DNA from: Candidatus Aminicenantota bacterium
Lineage (GTDB): Bacteria; Acidobacteriota; Aminicenantia; Aminicenantales; UBA8522
NCBI GenBank assembly: GCA_017886205.1
Contig: JAFNEO010000058.1
Location: 18,371-82,370, forward strand
Direction of reading: 5' to 3'
Length of the DNA: 64,000 nucleotides
Shown: piece by piece, positions 58,119 to 64,000 of the stretch
How the letters are laid out: each line of letters starts with the position of its first letter
How positions within the stretch are numbered: the stretch's first letter is position 1
Translations under genes and position numbers: made by a program
The notes under the pieces: model-generated
The model's input: the letters and a program-made list of their open reading frames with translations, nothing else
Database searches by the model: none
Told to the model about the DNA's origin: nothing

Positions 58119-58385
58119 CTATCTATCCCGATAAGCGTCTTTTCTGTGCCTTATGTGCAAGATGATGACTTTTCTATCCGCCCTATCCAAAGCGTAGATT
58201 ACGCGGTAATCCCCGTGCCGATAGCGATAGAGCCCCTTGAAAATCCCTCTAAGAGGCTTGCCCAGGTTCACAGGACTCCCGGCGAGACGACCCTTGATGG
58301 CCTCGACCAGCGCTCGAGCCGTTTTATGATCCAGCGCCTTGAGGTCTTTGAGGATTCCCTCATTCCAGATGAGGTCATAGGCCAA
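58119..58385 (-). CDS. RelE/ParE-type toxin
   Basis: An 88-residue basic protein with the family's signature: DLIWNEGILKDLKAL, LEAIKGRLAGSPVNLGKPLRG, RYRHGDYRVIYALD and VIILHIRHRKDAYR. RelE/ParE members cleave ribosome-bound mRNA or inhibit gyrase. It overlaps the antitoxin gene by 11 bases, as usual for such modules. Toxin follows antitoxin in transcription. Confidence 0.88.
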   Translation of the reverse strand: MAYDLIWNEGILKDLKALDHKTARALVEAIKGRLAGSPVNLGKPLRGIFKGLYRYRHGDYRVIYALDRADRKVIILHIRHRKDAYRDR

Positions 58386-58590
58386 GTTCCTTCTCCAGCT
58401 CAGCGGTCTTCAGGTATCTGGCATTCTTGTAATTGAGCCTGTCCAGGGCTACATAGGCTTCTTCATACTCATCAAGAGCCTGTTCGATCATCTCTCTGAT
58501 GAAAGACGTTTTTGTTCGCCTGGTTTTCTGGGCCAATTTGTTCAGCCGCCTAAAGGTCTCATCGTGGAGCCGGATCGAGAGTGTGGTCAT
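58375..58590 (-). CDS. ribbon-helix-helix antitoxin
   Basis: A 71-residue protein: MTTLSIRLHDETFRRLNKLA is a ribbon-helix-helix DNA-binding element and the remainder (EYEEAYVALDRLNY) is the acidic toxin-binding tail. A longer frame exists, but GAGGTG about 6 bases before ATG 58590 decides the start. It precedes the toxin and should autoregulate the promoter at 58610-58638. Confidence 0.88.
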   Translation of the reverse strand: MTTLSIRLHDETFRRLNKLAQKTRRTKTSFIREMIEQALDEYEEAYVALDRLNYKNARYLKTAELEKELGL

Positions 58591-58609
58591 ACACATCACC
58601 TCTGTAATA

Positions 58610-58638
58610 CATATAATACGCGTCCTACGGTATGTCAA
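58610..58638 (-). promoter_or_regulatory. promoter of the toxin-antitoxin module
   Basis: On the minus strand TTGACA (58638-58633), 17 bases, TATATG (58615-58610), with GAGGTG and the antitoxin ATG just downstream. Confidence 0.5.
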
Positions 58639-58759
58639 GAGGGAAATTTACATATTGATAGTTCACTCTCATCTTCCATATCCTAAAGACGGACCCCAGC
58701 CCATTTATTCTCAACCCAATCGAAACACTTATCCCCCTGGACAGCAGTCCGTACGGCTG

Positions 58760-59148
58760 CTATTTCTTAATAGTTATCTCCGACAAGGGCAAACGCCAGA
58801 CGCCTCCTCCCTTGGTGCCAGCAAAGAGGTTCGTTCCGCTCACTGCAAGAAAATTTACATGAATGTTCGCCAGTCTGGAGTTGAGCTCGCTCCAGCTTGT
58901 GCCGTTGTTTGTGGACATGTGGACACCGCGGCCTTTATAAATGGGATCCGACCTAAGAACAATGCACTGAAGATCGCTGATCACCTGACGCTCGATCTCG
59001 ATGACGACATACTTGCCAATGCCGGCGAAGAGATTCTTCGCATTCACCGCAAGACACTCGACATCGGTGTTCGTCAACCCAGAGTTCACACTATCCAGAT
59101 TTCTCTGTTGTTAGTTGATAAGAAAACGACTTCATTGGTGCCGGCGAA
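58760..59148 (-). pseudogene. frameshifted YCF48-like beta-propeller repeat remnant
   Basis: On the minus strand, FAGTNEVVFLSTNNREIW (59148-59095) is followed, after a one-base shift near 59092, by NSGLTNTDVECLAVNAKNLFAG and later GVHMSTNNGTSW, LAVSGTNLFAGTKGGGVWRLPL. These repeats are the FLSTNNGTSW...LTNTDV...GTNLFAGT pattern of YCF48/BNR-like propeller proteins. The middle is degenerate and the frame broken, so it is a decayed fragment. The flanking bases to 59377 hold no other gene I can support. Confidence 0.55.
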
Positions 59149-59377
59149 TCCCGCCGAGAACCCGTTCGTGTTCGAGAGCGAGGTGCTCAGCCCGCTCGCG
59201 CGGCTCGCGCACGGCAGACAGCCGTTTTGAGACGCCCCTGCCGTTCTTCAAGGAGAACAAAATCGCCTGCTGGAACTAGGGTTTGGTGGCAGGCCGCACG
59301 CAGACCTATTTCCCAGGGGGTTCTCCCAAGGTCGCGCCGAGCCGAACAGTGGAAACGGCTTCAGCGGCTCTTATCCA

Positions 59378-61150
59378 TCAGTCTCTGAAGACCGCCATCT
59401 CGGCCAGGCCGGTGTTGGCCGTTTCTTTGGAAACGGCAGCGACGACGAAGACCGCCCAGGTGACGTTCCTGGGGGGAAAGATCAACTCCTTGCCGGCCTT
59501 GGCATCGTTCGGGAGCTCGCCCACCCGGATTGCGCTCCCGTCGCTGAAAAGCAGCACGCCCGAGGTGATATGGTCGCCTGACTCCGGCCGGTCGAAAAGC
59601 CAGACCCGCCGCTCCGTCTGCGGCGAATCCCAGCTGAGCCTGATCATGGCCGTCTCCCGCTCGCCCCGGCTCACCCATTCGTGAGCGTTGATTCTGGCAT
59701 TCAGGTCGACGATCCCGTCCACGGCCCCCTCGCCGAAATATTCGATGAGCTCGGTAAAGGGCTTGTTTTCCTTATGGACCGAGGACACGTTGACCCGGGC
59801 CCGGAGGGCGACGTTGTTCTCGCTCTTCAGGGGGTCCACGGGCGGCTGGCCGCTCCCCGCCGGGCCGGAGATGCCCATGGACTCGTCAAGCAGCTTGACC
59901 TCCTGGAGAGTCCAGGCGTAGCGGCTGCCTATCGGATCTGCCGCCGTCCGGTTGCCGAAGTAGGCCTTATGGAAGTTCGCCGAGTAGGACAGCCACGCCG
60001 TCCGGCCGTCAGCGCTGATGAACTTCGACGGGAAGTACAGGAAGTAGCCCTGCCGGCCAAACTTGTTCATGAACGTGATCATCCTGTAGGGTCCGGTGAC
60101 CTCGTCCGCTTCCAGGATGTACGAGTTCATGTCCTCAACGCCCGGCCAGCCGTCGGTGACGCACATCAGGTATTTGCGGAGCGGAGCGTTATAGGTGATC
60201 GTCTCACAGCCCATGCGGTCGTTCCAGGTAAGGAGCGGTTGGATGTCCGCGAAATCCCGGGACCAGACAGGACGCCCGTCGGCCCCCTGGCCGGCGAAGA
60301 ATTCGTAGGCCCTGAGATCATTGATGTTTTTCGGGCTGGGCGTCACGCGCGCGAGATAGACCGCGTCACCGGCGATCCAACTGTTCCCGGCGATGCGCGG
60401 CGTGGGGTCCCCGCCCAGGGCGCCGTGGCCGACGAGGTAGGCCTTTCCGTCGGGGGAATGCTCCAGGTTGCGTCCGAAGTCGACGAAATGGGGCGTCCCC
60501 ATTTTGACCTGGCGCCCGTCCTTCCCCGATTCGGGGAAGAGCGGCCGGTCGGGCGAAAGCGGGCTCGGGGTCCAGGTTTTCCCGTAGTCTATCGAAATCC
60601 GGAACCCCGGCACCGGACCGCAGATGGCCCAGCTGTAGAGGTCCCGGTATTCCGGTTTGGACAGGTCGAAATCGACGCAGTAGGTCCCGTAATACCAGAC
60701 GCCGTTGTGCACGAGGTTGGCGCTGGGATAGCGGCCGCCGTAGGGCAAGGCCGAGGCGGGTTCAGACCCGAGGGACTCGACCGTCAGGGACAGAGGGTCG
60801 TCACCGGTGATCCTGGCGTTCCCCGTCCGCGCACGGCCGCCGCCGCTCGAGTGGCAGGTTTCCTCGCCGATCTCCCCGTCTGTCCAGCCGCTGTACATGT
60901 TGCCGTCAGACGCCCAGGAAGGATACCAGGTGTCGGCGTCCGTGTAGGCGGTGAAGCTGTGAGTGAAGGCGATCCCCCGAATGTCCCGGGAGGGCTCGAA
61001 GGGACTGCCCTGCGGAGGCGCGGATCTCCAAACCTGCGGCGGCCACGGCTCGGATGTATAGACGACGGTCTTTTCCGTAACGCCCGGCGAGCAGCCGGTA
61101 AGAACGAGGATGATCAGGCCGGGCACGAACGGGATCAGGAAGCGCTTCAT
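59378..61150 (-). CDS. lipoprotein with DUF4185-like and DUF7402-like domains
   Basis: A 590-residue lipoprotein; lipobox L-T-G-C (Cys20). The central part has propeller-like sequence found in DUF4185-type proteins (WASDGNMYSGWTDG, HFVDFGRNLEHSPDGKAYLVGHG, GYFLYFPSKFISADGRTAWLSYS). The last 130 residues (YFGEGAVDGIVD, HEWVSRGERETAMIRLSWDS) look like a discoidin-like DUF7402 module. It is the third gene of the minus-strand glycan unit, 23 bases after the preceding gene. AAGGAG sets the start at 61150. Sugar binding or glycosidase activity is plausible but unproven. Confidence 0.55.
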   Translation of the reverse strand: MKRFLIPFVPGLIILVLTGCSPGVTEKTVVYTSEPWPPQVWRSAPPQGSPFEPSRDIRGIAFTHSFTAYTDADTWYPSWASDGNMYSGWTDGEIGEETCHSSGGGRARTGNARITGDDPLSLTVESLGSEPASALPYGGRYPSANLVHNGVWYYGTYCVDFDLSKPEYRDLYSWAICGPVPGFRISIDYGKTWTPSPLSPDRPLFPESGKDGRQVKMGTPHFVDFGRNLEHSPDGKAYLVGHGALGGDPTPRIAGNSWIAGDAVYLARVTPSPKNINDLRAYEFFAGQGADGRPVWSRDFADIQPLLTWNDRMGCETITYNAPLRKYLMCVTDGWPGVEDMNSYILEADEVTGPYRMITFMNKFGRQGYFLYFPSKFISADGRTAWLSYSANFHKAYFGNRTAADPIGSRYAWTLQEVKLLDESMGISGPAGSGQPPVDPLKSENNVALRARVNVSSVHKENKPFTELIEYFGEGAVDGIVDLNARINAHEWVSRGERETAMIRLSWDSPQTERRVWLFDRPESGDHITSGVLLFSDGSAIRVGELPNDAKAGKELIFPPRNVTWAVFVVAAVSKETANTGLAEMAVFRD

Positions 61151-61173
61151 CATGTCTCCTTCCATCAATAAAG

Positions 61174-62592
61174 TCATAATTTGTCGGAAGTCTCTCCGCC
61201 CGTTCGTTTTCCCCCGTGAAGTTCAGGGCAGCGTTTGAAGATTCGGTCCAGGTCATCGCGGGTCAATTCGCTGAGCGGAACGGGTTTGTCCTGGGGTCGC
61301 GTCTGCTTCTGGTTCATTTTCCCGAGCAGGCTCCAACTCCGAGTCAGTCCCTCGGGTTCCTTAGCAGAAAGGTCATAGCGGGTGAAGTCAATAACGAGCT
61401 CCGGCGTCCCGGCCTTCCAGTCCCGCAGGAGCGCCAGGCGGAAATCCCGGTTCATGAACCAGCGGACCTCCAGGTTGCGGTCCGACCCGCCGATCCCCGT
61501 TCCTCGTTGCAGGAACCTATAGTCCAGGCCTTCGTTGTTCCCATGCTGGCTCCGGAAGGCCAGCCCAAAATCGCCCTGCGTCAGGCACTCGGCGCCGGGC
61601 CAGCGCTCCCGGATCCGCCTCGTCCACCGTGTCAGAGCGTCAAGATTCTGGATCTGAGGAACAAGCGAAACCTCCCAGCAATTCGTGACCCAGGCCCAGC
61701 CGTTGAGCTCAAATCCCTTGTCGAAATGGGCCGCCGTTGTTTCGATCATCTGGGCCAGCCCGACCTCGGGTCCGAACCAGCCGATCGTCTCGATCGGTCC
61801 GACTCCCATCCGGCTGTTCCAGTTCCTGGCCCAGTCAAGCCCCTCGCGCCGCGCGGCGATGAAATCGCAGGTCCAGCCGTCCAAGTTGACACAGTCGACG
61901 AAGTCGCCTGTGCCTTGAGCCGGCCGGCAGAAATGGTCGGACGAAGGGTAGTAAGGATAAGAGATCGACCCGTCGCCGTCCTGATTGTCGATAGCATACT
62001 GGCTCCAGATATTGCCCTGACAGACATGGATGCCCTCTTCCGCGGCCAGGAATCTCTGATTGGCGGATGAAAGGAACCCGGCGATCACGCTCTTGGGCCG
62101 GAAGCCGCCGCCCATGATCTCCGAGACGCGGGCCAGGCCTTCATGGAGATCGCGGTCGACCTGGTCCCGCGTGTTGTAGGCGTTGGCGAAGTAGGCCCCG
62201 GGGATGAAGGTCACGTCGTCGCCGTATTTGCGATGGTAGGCCGCGACGAGCCGGCGGATCTCGCGGTAGTTCTCCCGCTCGTCGAAGAGCGCCCGCCAGC
62301 TGAAGGCCCAGGTCATCGGCGCGCCGGGCCAGCCCTCTGCGAACGCGGCCCGCAGGGCCTCAACGTTGGCCGGGGTATGCCTGTCGAATTCATCGAATCC
62401 TTCATTACGGGTCCGGGTCACCTCGATCTGATTGACCCGAATGACCGAATTGAAAGTCAGGATTCTGCGACCGGAAAGAGGCTTCTGAACGGTCCGCGCC
62501 CCCATCCCTCGTTCGTGACGCGGGGCGCCGGCCAGCGGTTGGGCCGCCAAGGCCCCGGCTGCGGCCAATTTCAGGAAACCCCGTCTCTCCAT
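61174..62592 (-). CDS. Tat-exported DUF3863-like protein
   Basis: A 472-residue protein with a twin-arginine-like signal (MERRGFLKLAAAGALAAQ). The mature region (ILTFNSVIRVNQIEVTR, ENYREIRRLVAAYHRKYGDD, GNIWSQYAIDNQDGDGSISYPYYPS, WFGPEVGLAQMIETTAAHFDKG) resembles DUF3863/DUF3864 proteins of Bacteroides polysaccharide loci. The fold probably resembles polysaccharide deacetylases, but no metal motif is certain. Lies between GH95 and the lipoprotein with short gaps, so co-transcription is likely. Confidence 0.55.
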   Translation of the reverse strand: MERRGFLKLAAAGALAAQPLAGAPRHERGMGARTVQKPLSGRRILTFNSVIRVNQIEVTRTRNEGFDEFDRHTPANVEALRAAFAEGWPGAPMTWAFSWRALFDERENYREIRRLVAAYHRKYGDDVTFIPGAYFANAYNTRDQVDRDLHEGLARVSEIMGGGFRPKSVIAGFLSSANQRFLAAEEGIHVCQGNIWSQYAIDNQDGDGSISYPYYPSSDHFCRPAQGTGDFVDCVNLDGWTCDFIAARREGLDWARNWNSRMGVGPIETIGWFGPEVGLAQMIETTAAHFDKGFELNGWAWVTNCWEVSLVPQIQNLDALTRWTRRIRERWPGAECLTQGDFGLAFRSQHGNNEGLDYRFLQRGTGIGGSDRNLEVRWFMNRDFRLALLRDWKAGTPELVIDFTRYDLSAKEPEGLTRSWSLLGKMNQKQTRPQDKPVPLSELTRDDLDRIFKRCPELHGGKRTGGETSDKL

Positions 62593-62617
62593 CGAGGGAC
62601 CTCTCGTAATAACATGC

Positions 62618-64000
62618 TTATTTTATATAAGTCAGCTTATAGGACGCCCCGGGGGCCGTTTTGAATTCCCAAACATCCTTTTCCGGCTTCATCACCCGGA
62701 CGGTCTTATTCCCGGATACGACCTTGAGGGTCCTGGTCGACCTGATTCGGCACGTGTTTCCGATTTTGGAGAATATTGTCGCATGTTCGAGCAGGCCCGC
62801 CGTCCATCGCAGCCCGACTTCGAATCCGCCGCGGGCGACGAGGCCTTTGACCTCGCCGTCCTTCCAGGATTCCGGCAGGGCCGGCAGGAAGGCCAGCTCG
62901 TTCTCGTGGGACTGGAGGACCATCTCGGCTACGGCAGCGGCCATGCCGAAAGAACCGTCAACCTGCATGGCGTTCGAGCAGAGCGAGAACAGGCTGGCCG
63001 TCGTGTACTTGTGCATGGCATACGTGAAATTGTCCATGGCCTTGGCACCGTTGCCGAGCCGGGCCCAGCAGGCCGCCTTCCAGGCGGAGGCCCAGCCGTT
63101 CCCCGGCAGGCCGCGCTGTTCCAGGACCACCTTGCTGCCCTCGGCGAACTGGGGGGTTCGGCGCGCGGAGATCTGGTGGCCCGGGAACAGGCCCCAAAGC
63201 CCGGAAATGTGGCGATGGCTCTTTTCGGTCTCGTCCCAGTCCTCGAGCCATTCCTGAAGGTTGCCCTTGCGGCCGATCCGCAGGGGCGCCAGCTTGGCCT
63301 TGGCGGCCAGGGCCCTGACCTTGAAATCCGGATCCAAGCCGAGGACATCGGCGGCCTGGGCGGCGCAGGCGAAGAGGTCGTTGAGGATCTGCATGTCGAT
63401 CGTCGAGCCGGCGCAGATCGACGTCGTCGTTTTGAACATCGTGATCTCGTCGAAGAACGGCGCCTGGCCGGGCACGGCCGGAAAATTCTCGGGCGACGTC
63501 GAAGGGTTCGTCACGAGCCAGCCGTACTCGGGATGCGGGACGAGGAAATCGAGGAAGAACTCCGCGCTGCCCTTGAGGACCGGGTAATACCGTTTCAGGA
63601 ACTCCTTGTCGCCCGTGAACAGGTAATGCTCCCACAGGTGTGTCGCCAGCCAAGCGCCGCCCGCGGTGAACGTCCCCCAGCTCGGGCCGTCCATCGGCGC
63701 GGCCACCCGCCAGAGGTCCGTGTTCTGGTGGAACACCCAGCCGCCGGCGCCGTAGTTCTCGCGGGCCACCTGGCTGCCCTGGTCGGTCAGTTCCCCGATC
63801 ATCTTGAAGAGGGGTTCGGCGCACTCGCTCAGATTCCCGACCTCGGCCGGCCAATAGTTCATCTCGGTGTTGATGTTGGTCGTATATTTGGAATCCCACA
63901 TGGGATTCTGGTCCTTGTTCCAGATCCCCTGGAGGTTGGCCGGCTGGGTGCCGGGACGCGACGAGGAGATGAGAATGTACCGACCGAACTGGAAGACGAG
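62618..64000 (-). CDS. GH95 alpha-L-fucosidase-like hydrolase, 5' end outside the window
   Basis: The frame is open from the right edge and gives about 460 residues of a GH95-like enzyme. Visible family markers: QPANLQGIWNKDQNPMWDSKYT, NINTEMNYWPAE (the Asn/Glu region of the (alpha/alpha)6 barrel), WGTFTAGGAWLATHLWEHYLF and GHQISARRTPQFAEGS. It ends with a beta-sandwich C-terminus. GH95 enzymes hydrolyse terminal alpha-1,2-fucose or galactose. The N-terminal part and any signal peptide lie beyond 64000. First gene visible of the minus-strand glycan unit. Confidence 0.88.
   Translation of the reverse strand, partial: LVFQFGRYILISSSRPGTQPANLQGIWNKDQNPMWDSKYTTNINTEMNYWPAEVGNLSECAEPLFKMIGELTDQGSQVARENYGAGGWVFHQNTDLWRVAAPMDGPSWGTFTAGGAWLATHLWEHYLFTGDKEFLKRYYPVLKGSAEFFLDFLVPHPEYGWLVTNPSTSPENFPAVPGQAPFFDEITMFKTTTSICAGSTIDMQILNDLFACAAQAADVLGLDPDFKVRALAAKAKLAPLRIGRKGNLQEWLEDWDETEKSHRHISGLWGLFPGHQISARRTPQFAEGSKVVLEQRGLPGNGWASAWKAACWARLGNGAKAMDNFTYAMHKYTTASLFSLCSNAMQVDGSFGMAAAVAEMVLQSHENELAFLPALPESWKDGEVKGLVARGGFEVGLRWTAGLLEHATIFSKIGNTCRIRSTRTLKVVSGNKTVRVMKPEKDVWEFKTAPGASYKLTYIK

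Noticed and set aside
59681..61171. 496-codon plus-strand open frame
   Set aside because: Antisense to the lipoprotein gene; no protein-like motif.
1..64000. tRNA, rRNA, CRISPR arrays, prophage or intact insertion sequences
   Set aside because: I looked in the intergenic gaps and found no cloverleaf, array of regular repeats, integrase or transposase. A tRNA scan would settle the RNA question.

Overview
This is GC-rich bacterial chromosomal DNA, coding on both strands, with short operons, frequent 4-base stop/start overlaps and some TTG/GTG starts. The cell is diderm. Evidence includes lipoproteins with clear lipoboxes, a YdbH/YdbL-type intermembrane pair, a periplasmic adaptor with an ABC ATPase, an outer-membrane barrel ending in Phe, and a DUF5916 protein. 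Content (M16 peptidase pairs, DUF5916, YCF48-type repeat debris, GH95 and pyruvate phosphate dikinase) suggests an uncultured heterotroph of the Acidobacteriota/Aminicenantota type. That placement is inference; there is no rRNA gene in the window.

Layout. 1-3.96 kb: end of a ceramidase-like gene, then a YdbH-like giant AsmA-fold protein with a YdbL-like lipoprotein. 3.96-8.6 kb: ffh, accB-accC, and a PA-IL-lectin-like protein overlapping an inositol monophosphatase. 8.7-11.4 kb: adaptor, MacB-type ATPase and Yip1-domain membrane protein, with no FtsX/MacB permease. 11.4-18 kb: a long intergenic repeat, a DUF4388-like protein, a 26-residue membrane peptide, miaA, hflX, a TPR-SLH lipoprotein, pgsA and a divergent acyltransferase-like protein. 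18-21.2 kb: a 59-residue basic protein, a Kbp-like BON-LysM protein, a YpfJ-type metallopeptidase and a class C beta-lactamase-fold hydrolase.

21.3-28.4 kb is an exopolysaccharide cluster on the minus strand: five glycosyltransferases and one polyprenyl-phosphate sugar transferase. 28.5-35.5 kb holds catabolic enzymes: M20 peptidase, HDAC-family deacetylase, proline dehydrogenase, aldo/keto reductase and pyruvate phosphate dikinase. 35.5-43.5 kb: a second copy of the intergenic repeat, an Ntn-hydrolase lipoprotein, a phosphoesterase beside an ARPP-1 protein, nitroreductase, a truncated winged-helix remnant, an acetamidase with a possibly frameshifted Tat signal, a 16-residue-repeat outer-membrane protein and a Gfo/Idh dehydrogenase. 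43.6-53.8 kb: an M16 peptidase pair behind a strong promoter, a hemerythrin protein behind an FNR-like box, GH5, DUF2177, DUF5916, a secreted protein, and an ECF sigma/anti-sigma pair.

53.9-58.1 kb is a three-gene unit: Tat-exported FAD oxidoreductase, PLP aminotransferase and Na+-coupled transporter. A RelE/ParE-type toxin-antitoxin module and a frameshifted beta-propeller remnant follow. The window ends in a minus-strand glycan-utilisation operon of GH95, a Tat-exported DUF3863-like protein and a lipoprotein, running off the right edge.

Recurring non-coding signals: a 280-430 bp structured repeat in two copies, a TGGGGAC hairpin family at several gene ends, and minus-strand genes whose predicted transcription start falls within a few bases of the ATG (probable leaderless mRNAs). 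I saw no tRNA, rRNA, CRISPR array or intact transposase.
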